Source of the DNA: Clarkia xantiana subsp. parviflora
Taxonomy: Eukaryota > Streptophyta > Magnoliopsida > Myrtales > Onagraceae
Reading direction: 5' to 3'
DNA length: 64,000 nt
Assembly (NCBI GenBank): GCA_036873135.1
Contig: JAPTYO010000001.1
Span: forward strand, 51,406,624-51,470,623
The notes below the pieces were generated by a model that saw only the letters and a list, made by a program, of their open reading frames with translations, was not told the DNA's origin and made no database searches. Of the stretch, positions 1-13,158 are shown one piece after another (the stretch's first letter is position 1; every line of letters begins with the position of its first letter). The position numbers and the translations under genes were made by a program.

Positions 1-2749
1 GGATCTGTAGAGGGTCGTCGGCGTCTTCAGAGGAGCTCTCCGACGGAGGCTTAAGTACCTTTCTTTCTGCGGCTCGGCCGAGAATCTTGGACTGCCTCAA
101 GTCGATGGAGTCCCCGTAGGTTTCGTTAAGCTCTTCGACAATGTCAAGGAAGCATTCTGCAAATCTTCCTGACAATGCTTCGCCGCATCTGCTTTGAAGT
201 CCTCCGAGCTCCGATATTCTTCACGGCCCTGGACCTTCGCGTTTGCTATTTGGGCGGAATTCCCGCCTTTGCCTCCTCCAGCTCCGCGATGACCCTCTGC
301 TTCTCAAGCTTCAGCCGCTCAGCAGTTCTTTCAATTCTGCTTTATCGAAGGCAGCCTGGCTCCGATCAGCCAAGGCCGTTTGCTGCTCCCGCCTAAGCGA
401 GCTCTCAAGGCTTAGAATCTGCCTTTGCTGGGATTGGGCCTCTTGAGCAAGCTTGGCCCTACCCTCCTCGGCCTGCTGCCTACCCTCCTCGGCCTGCCGC
501 CTAACCTCCTCGGCCCGCTGCCAACCTTCTTCGGCCTGCTTTTCTGCCCTCCTCCGCTCGGAGCCGTGACGCCTCGGAGGCAGCTAGGTCCCCCTGGAGC
601 TTGGTCAAGCTCTCAAGGTTGGAGTTGGCCCGTTCTTGCTCCAAAGCCTCCTGCAGGGACAGGATGTAGCCGAAGCAACGATCCTGGTCCGCCATTTCCT
701 GAGGACAAGTACAGCTTAGTATTTAAAAGTCGGAATACTTCCAGATGAATAAAAGCAAAGTGTAACCTACCTCTATCCGACGGACGGCCATTTGACGGAT
801 GTCCGCCTTGATGTCCTCCCCATTCCAGAGAAAGGGGGCGCCTCAGTGAGGGCGGGATCGAGCCCGACACCAGGTGCAGGGCCAGGTTCTCCTCCTGGCA
901 CCCCCGACGTAGAGGAATCCCCTGTAGAGACTCCACCGGTCTCCAAGGCTCGGCACTCTGGTCCGAAGAGAAGGCCTGGTAGTAGTCTCCATCCAAGGGG
1001 AATGGAGGTACTACCAGACGAGCCCCCCATCTTCACTTATCCGGGCTTCGGGAGTCGCGCCCCTAACTGGTGACGATGGTGGCGTGAAGGGGAGCGGGAC
1101 GTCTCCTTACCAGGTGACTTAGCAGGAGTCGACCTCGATTTTCCTCGGAGGATTAGGCCTTCCTCCTCAGCTTGGTCCTCAGAGGGGGAGTCCTCCAAGC
1201 TAATCACCCGACCGAATTCGCCACGGACTTCCGTCGGGGCATCTTCCACCCCCGGCTCCACTACAGGCACGGAGTCTGAGGCAGGTGCAGCAGGGGCGAC
1301 GTCCGTGTGACCTGCAGCGGGGCGAACAAGGTGAGGAAGTAAATTGACACCGGTATACCAAATCAGACAACGCTCCACATATCTCTCGCAGCCAAAAAAG
1401 TCATAGCAACCCGCTTCGAGAACGTGTGGAGTTTCCCCTCGGAGGACATTCTTGACATCCCTGATCCGCCCTTCCATGTCGGAGGCCTGAAGGTCTCGAG
1501 GAACTAACTCTCTATATCTTTTTATAGCACGAAAAACTTCCTTACCTTCCTTTTCGGAACGGACGCCGAAGGCGGCCCTAACCACGTCCGCATTAGTCTG
1601 CCCCTCGGGTGTGGGGGCAGACCTTGGTGCCTCGGAGGTCTTCGTCTTCTTCCGAGACGGCTCCGACGCAGCGGAAGACTTTCTCCTGGAGGAGGACTTC
1701 TTCTTACGCTTCAGCGAATGGGAGGCATCGGTATCCTCCTGAAACAGATGGGCGGTCAGCGATGATCGATGGGCTGTAAGCAGTGGAAACAAAAAAATAA
1801 TTAGAAGATTACCCAGAAAATTACATTGGAAGGGCCATCACGAATCTTTCCCCCAGCTTCGGGATCAATCAGCATAATGGAAATTTTTATCCGCTGTCGG
1901 TCGGTGACAGAAGTGGCCTCGAAGGGCTGATAACCCTCCTCCCAGCGACGGGCCTGGATGAGCATCAAGGCCCTCTTGGTCTGCTCCGACCATGTACGGA
2001 AGGGCACAGGAGGATCAGCTTCCACGACAGTCTTCGGCCATTCGATGGGACCAGGTTTGATGAAAAAGTATTGTTCTTTCCAATTAGCGTTGTCATGCCC
2101 CTTATCGTGGATGATGGCTCGTTCCTTGCAAATCTTCCAAGACACCTTCTTATCCCAGCCCATCTCCTTATACTGCTCGTCGGTCCCCTCGGGTTGGCGG
2201 GGGGTAAAAGAGCAGATCCCATCCTTGTTACAGGTCATCTTGTAGAGGACCCGCCAAAGCTCCAGAGTATAGCTCCAGTCCTCTTTGTTGATATCACACC
2301 ACACCTGGAAGGCAATCCATGTACGGATTGCGTGTGGAGAGAAGGTCGTGGGATAAGTTTTGTAATGGTTGCATAACTCCACCCAACTTGGACAAAAAGG
2401 GAGTCGGATTCCCGCACGAATTTGCCCTGGGGAGATGAATACCTCGTCTCCTTTGGGAGTGTAACCCGGGTGTCGCGAGGGTTGAATTGGAACTGCTCGT
2501 AGGGATAGCGAGCCCCGAATGAGGATTCGAAGATACCACATTCTACGCAAGCCCTATCGAAGTTAATAGGCGCAAGCGAGTTCTTGAGATACTTGAAGAC
2601 GAAAGGTGGTCCAACAGGAGAAGACCCGCTGTTGGTGGCAAATCCCTCGGCTGAAAATCGTCGAGGGAAGGAAGGAGGGGAAATTGAAACCTAAGAAGAT
2701 CAAAGATGAAAGAAAAAAGAGTAATAAGGTGAAGAATCTTACCAGACAT
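1..2749 (-). pseudogene. Decayed copy of the antisense gene of the Tat element (partial)
   Basis: This is homologous to the four-exon antisense gene predicted at 34754-37602. The start codon is at 2747-2749 and the same three GT-AG introns can be placed: 2651-2742 (92 bp), 1739-1812 (74 bp) and 699-770 (72 bp). Exonic frameshifts break the reading frame near 2455, near 1085 and near 815, and the coiled-coil exon (below 699) is frameshifted as well. The stop codon would lie just left of the window. Recognisable blocks include the region that resembles the plant Transposase_28 / putative gypsy-type family (about 2100-2420) and a basic Ser/Lys-rich stretch (about 1640-1730). Not functional as it stands; the function of the family is unknown. 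Confidence 0.75.
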
Positions 2750-3332
2750 AGTGACTGAAGCGTTGATCGGAAAAATCTGGGTGCTGGAAGCGCCGGCGAA
2801 ACCTTGAAGTGAGAAGAATTAGGGCTCTTGGGATCGCAGAGAAGAAGAAATAAAGGGAAAGTGAAACAATGTCTGGGTTTAGGGTTTTATAAGAGAAGGA
2901 AAAGAGAACTGAAGGGGTGGGCAATCTGAGCCATAGAATTCAAAACGATTCAATCAGAATCGTCCAAAGGGAAACGTGCTAATTCGAAGAAGGCGAAACG
3001 GTTTCAATCTGAGCAGTCAGGGCGCATGGGACAGATAAGACAGGAATGATGACGTACCGGGGCGGTTGAAAAGTGCTTTTTCAAAAAACAGGCGTGCATA
3101 ACCCGAGACGTTCCTTCACCTTCTATCAGCATTTAATGCTGGTCTGATCAAGAAATCCCCTCGAATCCAGGCAGGATCCCAAAGGATCTTGAAGAGATCC
3201 GAGGCAAAGGCCTCCGACAAAAGTAGGGCAATGGCCTCCAACGTTTTAAATAAAGACCCCCGACTGGGATGTTGAAGGGTCCGATATTGAAAGACACGAT
3301 GCACTATAAGTCCCTCACGTCTTGGGGGCAAA

Positions 3333-3971
3333 TGATGGGCCCCGGCTGAGGCCGTTAGGCCCCTTAACGATTGTCAAACGGCGACTAGGCCCGTTGGGCT
3401 AGGAGCTGGGCTGCTGGAAGGCTAAGGGCTCCGACGGAATGAGGCCCCGACATTGAATGGCCCCGAGTAAGCATGGCCCCGATAGGGGAGAGCCCCGAAG
3501 ATATCGGACCTGGACGTAGTCGGTCCCGATATGGGAGTTGACACCACTCCCCGACACCGAATCCTCAACGATGCAACTTGGGAGTCTCCGATAATGATCG
3601 AGACTCACCAGTAAGAGCACAATCCCGGAAATCTCGCCATGATTACAGTAGTGGTATAATGGGCGAGATATGTGGGATACATATAACTGTACAGATACGT
3701 GGCAAGATATACGGCGAGATATTTGGGATAGTGGATCACAATCCAACCGCCTAATCAGGTAACTGAGATAGCCTTCCCCCTATAAAAGGAGGGAAGTTAT
3801 CACAGGTTAGGGTTACGTTTTTACACACACACATATTGCTTGCTTGATCACCGTACTTACGTTAAGCATCGGAGAGGGATTCTGGGCCACCGCCCTCTAT
3901 TCCCCTTCTGCAGGATTGCGAGGAGCTAAGGAATCCGTCACCGTAACCGGAGTTCCTACCGTGATCCAACA
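3333..3971 (+). repeat. 3' LTR of the left Tat element
   Basis: 639 bp, starting TGATGGGCCCC and ending GATCCAACA. It aligns to the reverse complement of the LTRs at 33470-34117 and 41754-42398. A TATA box (tataaaa, about 3781) lies in the expected promoter position. The G-rich purine tract cttgggggcaaa (3321-3332) abuts it and would prime plus-strand synthesis. Confidence 0.9.
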
Positions 3972-6900
3972 ATTATAAAATAACAATTTTACTCATAACG
4001 ATTAATTCAACTGTTTTTAGTTAAATTCATAATTTTTTTAATCATAATCATTTAAAAATAACTTTAAACTATTCAAAAAAATTCCCTCCAAATTCAAACA
4101 TTCTGTCTGCTTCTGGGTTCGAGTTTGAACCATGCACTGCTGCTTGGTTTGAATTCGAACTCTTTCACTCTTTTTAAATGAAGTGTTTTTTTATAAATTT
4201 TTTTGATTACTTCGATGAAGAATAATATAAAGAACCGTGAACAATAAATAATATAAAGAGTATTTTGGACATTTAATCTCAATGTAATTAAACGATCACA
4301 TTAACAACATAAGTAAATAAAAAAACACATTTAAAATCAAACGATTATATTGTGAACATAACCATTCAAACTATGAATTAACCCTTAATTATTTGCGTAA
4401 AAAAAACTTACTTCGATTAATATCAATATTTTTAGTCCCTGCTGAAAGTCTCATATCACCTTAACTAAGAAAACGTTATAAATAAATTAATTTAATAACG
4501 ATTATATTCCTTAAATTTATTATCTATTATAAAATTTATAATATACTAATTAATAATAACCAACCAAAATGATTCCATGGACGAGTTCATATTATCACGC
4601 CGACCACGAATTATACATCATGGGAAGGTAGGTCATGACACATGGTCTATCTAATCAACCGCACCCATTCTCAAATCTCGTATATAAGTCCAAACAAATT
4701 ATGGCCGCTACCATAGAGAAATTCCATTAATTATTTATTACTAAATTAATTATAATAATGTGATGTATAGAAGGTATGATTACGAACAATTATCGTAGTT
4801 TTACGCTATTATTATGCAGTTAATACAATAGGTCGAATCTAAATATATCTAAGACGATCACCATACGCTACGGATTATAGTAGATTGCGAAGACAAATTT
4901 ATGTCATTAAGGTGGCATAACTATTCGTGATTTGTTTGGAAATATCTTGCTGAATACAAAAATTATATGAATTTTAAATAAAAACTAAAAAATATAAAGT
5001 TAGCTGCTAACAATAATGTGGATTCGTATGTAGGTCCGCACCTTCGACGTGGCTAAGACAAAGGCTCTCCTGTCGCGATTCCATTATAGATATTTGATGC
5101 TTCATGCCTCTTTCAAGTTTCAATGCGTACATATATACATATGACTATATATATATATATATTGTGTAGTTTTTTTCTTCAGCGATTGGTTTATGCTATA
5201 TGTTAAGTTATTAAACTTTGTATAGTTCAAATATGTTAAATTAATATATAAATCTTTTTGTTGATTGAGTCGTTAAGGTGTGGTGTATGTAAAATTACAC
5301 ATTTTTTTTTTTATAAATCAGATTATTATTAAAAAAAAATATTTTTTAATATAAATATAATATGGGAATTTTAAGATGCGTATTGAAGTTTTGATTTGTT
5401 TATTGTGCCATTTGACAAACTATTAAGAATTTGAGTATAAGATTTTAAAAATTTATTTTAAATCTTATATTTATCAATTTTATTACATATCATTATCTCA
5501 CTTAATCCCATGAAATAATGATTATTTAGATTAGATTATATATATCGTTACATCTCGAAGCTATGCGCGCTAGCTAATTTTACAGACAATGTTTCATAAT
5601 TAATTCAATAGCATTTTATTACAAAGCGCAAAAAAGTCATTAATTAATTAAAATAATAATGACTATAATACTTAGCCTTATACAATGTGTTTCTACGATT
5701 AAATAAAAAGAAACATTAAACGGTCAGGTCTGTCTTAATCCATAATTAAGTCGCTGAGCCGACCACTTACGTGGTCTCCTTGCAAACACTAACATTATGT
5801 TTGTATGTACCTTTCACAATAATAATAACTAGTATTATTATTATTATGAAACGTTTGTCTTCTCTACTCGTGAGGGAAAAGTCAATTTAAGAATCATTAT
5901 TACAAAATATCTTTAGATTATAAATAAATTGATGAGCATAACAGTTTTTATCCACTCATTGTAGTTAGGATCTTATCCCTTGTCCTAGTTAACAAGAATG
6001 CAAGTTGCATCTAATTCCATGAATAAGATTTTTTTTAAATGTATAATTATTATTATGACACGTAAAAGGTAGCATATATAATATTCTTTGTTTTAATGTT
6101 GCTAGAACCACTATAAAACATTACTTTTACTTAACATAAATATAATTAAGATCATAATGCACTAATGTCTACGTTGGTTTTTTGTTTGTTTTTGCATTGG
6201 TTATTCAAGTTGTTTGATATTTTAATATTTATTATACTTTATCACCACGACACTGAAAAATCATATAGTGAAAGGTGGATGGAATCATGATTTTACTATC
6301 TACATATATTATAAATTCTGAATGAAAAATAATAACAGAATAAATGTGGAGCTGAGAATTTTTTTTTTACGTTAATCGATGCATTTATGATAGTTGAGCT
6401 AAAAATTTTGTAGTCATTAATTCCATAACGCTGATTGCACTAGGGAGCTGATGGTTTTCAAGTTGCAATTAACTGCAATTAAAATTTCGCCGATTTTGAA
6501 CCGTTCAAGATTCAATCTATACAATTAATCGCAATAAAGTTTCAGACCGTTCAAGATTCAATGTATGTTATTAATCGAAAATAAAATTTCGGTGATTTTT
6601 AACAGACGCTTGACGTGGGCCAGCGCGGCTGACAGTCTCAGTGGCATAGCTATCTCTATCTCCGGCGAGATATTGTCGGTGGTCGTCGAAGCCATATTTG
6701 TTGAAGAACATACACTTGACACAGATCTGACGACCAAATTTAGCATGCGGCACGGACATCTAAATTTTATTTGTGAATTTGTGCAATTGTATTTTATGAT
6801 TCAAATTTTCAGTTTTTCGTTTACTTTTTCAAATTTTAGATTGATATTGTATTTAAAAATAATGTTTCAACATATTACAAATAGTCAGAATAAATAAATC

Positions 6901-7100
6901 AAATATTAATTTGTTGATTATACATATTTGATGCAACTAGTTACGATAAAATTATAACAAAAATCCATGAGCAGCATCACAGTGGTTTAATTAAATTAAG
7001 GCTCAAATATAAAATATATATATGATAATGGGCCAACTATGATGGATGGCCCAGATACCCTTCTTTCTTCTATTCTGTTCTATCTATGGCCGAAAAAAGG
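3972..7100. other. AT-rich intergenic DNA, no gene recognised
   Basis: I see no exon pattern or intact element here. There is an AT microsatellite near 5145-5162 and a diverged direct repeat of about 70 bp at 6475-6575 (shared phrase ccgttcaagattcaat). A compositionally distinct patch at about 6600-6760 is more GC-rich than its surroundings and open in several frames on both strands, but matches no family I recognise. Site II-like TGGGCC words at 7029-7053 probably belong to the promoter of the next gene. Confidence 0.6.
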
Positions 7101-7301
7101 TATCAACTGCAACTTCCTCAATTTCTTTCCGGATTCTACAGCTTTGAGCGCAGCTGACATACTTTGACCCGATTCACCAACACCCATCTTCTTCTTCCTG
7201 CACCTTCATTTTTACTGCTGAACCAACTGCAATCAATTGTTCTCCTGATCTTAATTCTCCCAATCGAGCTTCAATTACTACGCACGTCCGGAACAGGAAA
7301 A

Positions 7302-9376
7302 ATGGGTGTCTCCGCGAAGATAGCGCCGTCGATGCTGTCTTCGGATTTCGCCAACTTGGCATCCGAAGCTCAGCGAATGCTCGATTGTGGCGCTGATTGG
7401 CTGCACATGGACATCATGGTATGCTGTTGTTACTAAATTTTCTGGTGCTTCTCGAGTCAATCAATGTTGGATTCGTATAGTAGGGCGAGATTCAATTTGG
7501 AAATTCGTAAGGTTAGGTGAGATTATGTGGAATATTTCTGCAGCTGTTTACATGGATATCGAATTGCATATGAATATCTAGATCCAGCGTTGCAGTTAGC
7601 TTGTTTACGGATTTTGGTTTACTTGTAGAATTTCATATGTAGTCCCGGAATCGTTAGAAGAGTTTCGAGTAGGTTCTTGAACTAAGTAGCTAAATCCTAT
7701 CCAAAACCTATTATAATCTACGATAATTTGGCCTTGTAGATAGCTGAAGATAGTAATTATCCCATATTTTCATTCCATATAGTAAATTGAAACTTGAATT
7801 CCTAACTGAGGTTACCCAAACAAATTAATTGTATCTGAGAAGGGGACTTCTTTTGTATGTAAACTTGGGAGGTGGATATTAGAGAACATCATACGAAAAT
7901 TGTGAATCATAGCTTCACATTTTCGTCCATTTAATTTAATCGTTCATGCTACGTAAAAATCTTAATCCATGTAGTACTATTCTTTCGGGCATTTGATAAT
8001 TGTCCTAGGTATCATTTTAAAAGTATCATCCTTGTATGTTATTGTGGAAATAACATTGTTATGTCTCCTCATTTGTTGCAGGATGGGTGGGTCTATTACT
8101 TTCTTCATGCCGAGACTTCTGTTTTTCCATTATATCGTGGATCTTGTCCTCCATGGTCACAGTTGTACAGTACCATTGCTAACATTCTTGTCTAAACAGG
8201 CACTATGTCCCCAATCTCACAATCGGTGCTCCTGTCATCAAGAGTCTGAGGAAGCACACAAAGTAAATTTATTTACGGATATTTCCTTAGATCAAATTTA
8301 TTTTGCTATTAAGTAGATATATTTGAATTCCTCAATCTATAGCTGCCTTGATGATGTAGTTGGTGATTGCAGGGCATATTTGGATTGCCACCTTATGGTC
8401 ACCAATCCCCTTGATTATGTTGAGCCTTTTGGTGAAGCGGGTGCTTCTGGTTTTACATTTCATGTGGAAGTATCAAAAGGTGGTAATTACGCACCATTCT
8501 TACCCTTAATGCTTAGGGTTAAATAACAAACTGCTTGTTAAACTTGTGGCTAGGATGATATGCTGTTTGCTAGCTGAACTAATACCAAAATACAACTTGC
8601 TAACTCCATCCATGTGGCTCCCTAACTGGACGAGGCATATTGCACCCCTATGGATTTTTCATCCGAGATTTAACAAAAAAAATGGTTGGAGCTAGCAAAA
8701 TGCACAAATTTATTAGCTTAGCTAGCCTAATGCAGGTAGCAACCAATAAATACATTGGTCACAAGTTAAATTAGCAATTTGCCTAATCCTTATGCATTAA
8801 GTTCTTTTCCTATTAAACGATTTCCTCTTTGCAGGGAATTGGCAGGAACTTATCCAAAAAATCAAGTCAAAGGGCATGAGGCCTGGTGTAGCTTTAAGGC
8901 CTGGAACCCCAATAGAAGAAGTTTACCCTTTGGTAAGATTGTAATTGGCAAACTAGCATTGTCATCTCAACTGTAATTATATGCTTAAACTGATGTATAT
9001 ATATTATTTTTATCTATAAGGTGGATAGCGAAGACCCTGTTGAGATGGTCCTTGTTATGACCGTAGAACCTGGATTCGGCGGCCAAAAGTTCATGCCCGA
9101 GACAATGGAGAAGGTTCGGGCATTGAGAAAGAAGTACCCTTCTCTTGATATCGAGGTAAACTTCATTCTGATCGGAATTTGGTAATGGTTACTATATAAT
9201 TTTGAGATAATGAATTAGCCTGATATCAGGTGGATGGAGGGCTTGGACCGTCTACTATCGACATTGCAGCTTCGGCAGGAGCAAACTGCATTGTTGCTGG
9301 AAGCTCGGTCTTCGGAGCACCCGAGCCGAAACAAGTCATATCGTGTTTGAGAAAGAGTGTGGAGGATGCCCAGTGA
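7302..9376 (+). CDS. RPE: Ribulose-phosphate 3-epimerase, cytosolic type
   Basis: Interconverts ribulose 5-phosphate and xylulose 5-phosphate in the pentose phosphate pathway. Seven coding exons: 7302-7418, 8082-8086, 8200-8262, 8373-8479, 8835-8932, 9021-9155 and 9230-9376. All introns are GT-AG and the phases agree, giving 223 residues, the usual length for the plant cytosolic isoform. No transit peptide is present: the protein starts [16 protein letters not shown]. The TIM-barrel signature is spread over exons 1-3 (WLHMDIM, then DG, then [13 protein letters not shown]), followed by [28 protein letters not shown] and AGSSVFGA; the metal-binding His/Asp residues are all present. Exon 2 is a 5-nt microexon (GATGG) needed to complete the DGH motif. 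An AATAAA signal occurs near 9501. Site II-like TGGGCC motifs lie upstream (7029-7053). Confidence 0.96.
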
Positions 9377-10940
9377 ATTTGTTTATGCTAAGTGAAATAA
9401 TTACATTACTTGTTTTGATGATACGCTTGCAAGAACGTGTACACTTCTTGTTGAATCGTTCAATCGCTTGGATGTTTGGAGGTATTACGGTTGGTTTATC
9501 AATAAAAGGGAAGGTTATTTGGTTGGTTTATCCTTTGTAAGGAATATATAAATTTAAAATTTAGTTTCTCTCTTCATATGTAGAGATACACAAGTCCGAT
9601 TGGCCTCTAGGTCCAATTGATCTAGCTTGATCTTGACCGAGGGTAGGTTTAGGTCCGACCATTGTTAGGGTCGGCTAAGGTGATTCAAATCATGGTCGGA
9701 CTTTGTCCTAGGTCGACCCGGGCTAGGTTAATCGGGCCAGGTGTTTGATTGGAGCGAGTTTAGGGACCAATTGTATAAAAAAATGTAAGTAATGTAAACT
9801 GGAGAACTAAATCGAATAAAATAACAATTTGGGATTAGTTGCGTGACTATTTAACGGTCAACATTAACAGTTGACTAATGGATGCATCAAAAGTGTACAA
9901 GTTCCAAACGTATTACACTAAATGTACGAAAAAACTTATTATACCAAAAACTAACATTAGTCGAACATATTGTACCAAAAGATTTATCAACTCTACGATT
10001 AATTAATCTATATATATATATATATATATAATAAAGCAATATGAGAGAGACTATCACATGACATGTGAGCGCGCCATGTCAGCACACTATTTCACGCGCG
10101 CGCGCGCTACACGCGCTCTCACCATCAATCACGTCTACGTGTCACCATCACCTAAGTTACTCGATGTGACAAATTACATTGGGCCGCCTAATTCTAAATT
10201 GTTTTGGGCCGATTACTTATTGGACCACCTGATTCTGCACTGTTTTGGGTCGGTTACTTTCTTATATATATATATATACACTTGGTCAACCCGTAACCGT
10301 CCATAAATCCGTTTGTTTCTCCTTGGTCGATAGCCACTACTTGCTGCTCCTCCTATTCCATTTATGTTCCACCTTCGTTGACAAATCCTTCTCTTTTTTC
10401 TAACTCGTTATTTCCTGTTTCAACCTAAAAGAACTCTTTCTACATGTCTCTGTCAATAATTCTACCCTTGCCGTGGGGAATCCAATCGTCAATTTTGACT
10501 CATCGGTTCAGGCGTCGAGAGTTAAATTATGTGATTCATAAATCATAATAGAAGATTCTTTGTGAGTGCTAAGAGTCGAACGCGACTAAGATTTTTTTCT
10601 TTTCTGTCTCCTCTTAATGTGAGTCGTGCCCGTGCGTGAGGTTAGTGATTCGATGAGTTGAGTTGTGACGATGTCTTAGCGCCGACCGAGCCTTTGAAAT
10701 TGAGGATAAGAAGACTAGTTTAGAGCAGAGATAAAGTGATGACGCTAGGATTTCTAATTTGTTATTTGTTTGATTTTACATTTACTTTTGATTTTAATAT
10801 TATATATTTTATATATTAATATCCTTAATTTAATTATATCCAGGTCATACAGGTCGGTTTCGGGTCCAACATCAGGACCCGAACCCGACTAGTTTTTTCC
10901 CGAGTCAATTTCTGGTCGGTTCCAAAATTGATAGGCCTAC
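9377..10940. other. Intergenic DNA with repeat fragments
   Basis: After the epimerase 3' UTR I see no gene. About 9600-9990 contains GC-rich inverted words (ggtccgacc, ctaggt) and an end resembling one arm of the foldback element at 16127-17006, so it is probably half of such an element. There is an AT microsatellite at about 10009-10030, an alternating GC run near 10096-10106 and a short TA run near 10265. Confidence 0.5.
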
Positions 10941-10949
10941 TTTTTGGGC

Positions 10950-13050
10950 CTTTGTTGTTTGCGTCACCTTTTCAGAGGTGAATAATTTTAAGGCTAAGAA
11001 TCAGTTTTATGATTGATCCCTTTTTTGGGCCTTCGTTGTTGGCGTTACCTTTTTCGGAGGTGACGACTTTTGAGGCTAAATATCAGTTTTATGACTAATC
11101 CCATTTCGGCCTTTGTTGTTGGCGTCAGCTTTTCAGAGGTGATGGTCGATTTCTTCAGATCATTGAGGAGCTTAGGTTTTGATGTCATTTCACTCTTTTC
11201 GATCGACGACTGATTTATATCAGGTTTTTCGAGTTGACGACTGATTTCTTTCTAGTTCGTCGAGGAGTTTAGGTTTTGATGACCTTTCATTATTTTCGAC
11301 CGACAAATGATTTATATCAGGTTCTTCGAGGTCGACAATCGATTTCTTTTAGATCGTCGATGAGCTTAGGTTTTGATGACATTTCACTCTTTTCAATCGA
11401 CGTATGATTCTATCAGGTCATTCGAGGTTGACGACCGATTTTTTTTCCCTAGATCGTTGAGAGCTTATGTTTTGATGATCTTTCACTATTTTCGATCGAC
11501 GTCTGATTCTATCAGGTCCTTAGAAGTTGACGACCATTTTTTTTAATTTCAGATCGTCGAGGAGCTTAGGTTTTGATGACCTTTCACTCTTTTCGATCGG
11601 CGTCTGATTCTTTCAGGTCCTTCGAGCTTGACAACCGATTTCTTTCAGATCTTCGAGGAGCTTAGGTTTGATGACCTTTAACTCTTTTCGATCAACATCT
11701 GATTCTATCTGGTCGTTCAAGGTGTTAGTCTAAATGACTAAACCCCTTCGTAGATGGCGACACCTTTTTTTTGTTGATCTTGCCTCATTTTTCCTCTTTT
11801 AAAATGAATTATCATAATGAAAAGATGACTTATGAGGCCTTATCTATATAGTTTGTCATCATTTGGAGTGAATTTTTTTTTCTCACGTGTCTCCTTCCTC
11901 GGGGACGACGACTTTTGGGTGACACCTTTTCGATGACGACTTTCAAGGGTGAACCATTTTTTATGACAACTTTCTGGGGTGACGCCTTTTGGAAATCTTA
12001 CCCCGAGACTTCGCCTTAAGAGGTGTCACCACTTTCGTTGACGAATTTTGGACGACGCCTTTTTGGTGACGCATTCCAGGTGACGCCTTTCTGGCGATTC
12101 CGCCACTAGACTTTGCCTTAGAAAGTGTCACCACTTTCGTTGACGAATTTTGGGTAATGCCTTTTTGGTGACGACTTTCTAGGGTGATACTTTTATTAGT
12201 GACGTTCTCCAGGTGACACCTTTTTTATGACGTCTTTATTGGTGATGCCCTCCAGGTGACACCTTCTTGATGACGCATTTGTCGTCGCCCATTTCTTGAA
12301 GTTGAGGCGCCATGAATTTTTTTATCAGACTCCCACAGACGGCACCAAATGTTGGATCACAAAAGTCTGGATAAGCTTAGAGTAAACTCTTCCGGTCTCG
12401 CCTGGGCGTCGACTTGAAGTTCTCATCTCCTTGAGGACCTTTAACTCTCTCGGCATAACCTGAAAGAGGCATAGCGAGATTTTTTCCTTATTACACTCCG
12501 GAGTTTAAATTAGTATAACATTGTGGTAGTGAGAATCTTAGTGAAATAAATGTAGAAAGCTTGCTATTTATAGGGGTCTTAAACCAACCTACAAGGGTAG
12601 TGGCCTCCTTTATGATTGGTTGAAAAGGGCGGTGGCTGCCTTTCTCTCATTAGTGGAGATGGAGACTATATGTGAGTAGGTGACACCTCTTTTTCCTAAG
12701 GAGGAATAATTTTCTTCTAAGTAGGTGGGAAACAGGTTGCCACCTCTTATTCCTTAGGAGGAATGGTTTTCTTCTAAGTATGTGACAAACATGTTGCCAC
12801 TCTCTTCTTTCTTAGGATGAATAGTTTTCTTCTAAGTAGGTGACAAGTAAGTCGCCACCTAGTGTTGATGATAGTCGATGCCGACGTTCTTGTCTATGAG
12901 GTGTCGACTTTAGTATTTGTGAGGTTGACGAATTTTTGGTGACGCCTTTAAGGTAACGCCTGAATAGTGACGCCTTCAAGGTGACGCCTTTTTGAGCCGA
13001 AAATGTACGCTCTTGGTATGATCGTATTTGATAAAATCATGATCTAACAC
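10950..13050 (-). mobile_element. Degenerate Ty3-type LTR retrotransposon remnant
   Basis: A primer-binding-site-like word lies on the minus strand at 12331-12347 (TGGTGCCGTCTGTGGGA), nearly the same as the PBS of the intact Tat element. Two bases away, an LTR-like sequence begins on the plus strand with TGTTGGATCAC at 12350, the same terminus as the Tat LTR. The LTR-like part carries a TATA box in minus orientation (tataaata, near 12570). The presumed internal part to the left (10950-12330) is made of degenerate tandem repeats with no coding capacity. The far LTR end and any target duplication were not found, so the limits are approximate. Confidence 0.55.
11145..11735. repeat. Degenerate tandem repeat, about 100-bp unit, six copies
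   Basis: The phrase gagcttaggttttgatgac recurs near 11167, 11265, 11350, 11460, 11560 and 11655, each followed by a ttcgatcgac-type and then a tcaggtc-type block. Units differ in length and sequence. Shorter gtgacgcc/ttttggtgacg repeats continue from 11890 to 12290. Confidence 0.75.
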
Positions 13051-13158
13051 ACTTTCTATTATAACACAACCAAACATTGCAATCTCACATTACGTTACAT
13101 AACTCATATTACTTATACATTTTAAATAAACTGCCTCATCGATCTCTGTTGTGGAACC

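Larger units (their letters stand above)
1..3971 (+). mobile_element. 3' part of a Tat-lineage Ty3 LTR retrotransposon, cut by the window edge
   Basis: The whole block is the reverse-complement counterpart of about 33470-37548 in the complete Tat element further right, so it is the 3' end of a plus-strand copy of the same family. It holds, in order, the distal part of the antisense gene (1-2749), its promoter region with a conserved TATA box (2885-2891 on the minus strand), a G-rich polypurine tract just before 3333, and a 3' LTR (3333-3971) with TG...CA ends. The polyprotein and 5' LTR lie left of the window, so the target-site duplication cannot be tested. It is visibly more diverged than the right copy and its antisense gene carries frameshifts, so it is an older insertion. 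Confidence 0.9.

Noticed and set aside
4094..4282. Short open frame in the left intergenic region
   Set aside because: AT-rich, low complexity, no start context or homology.
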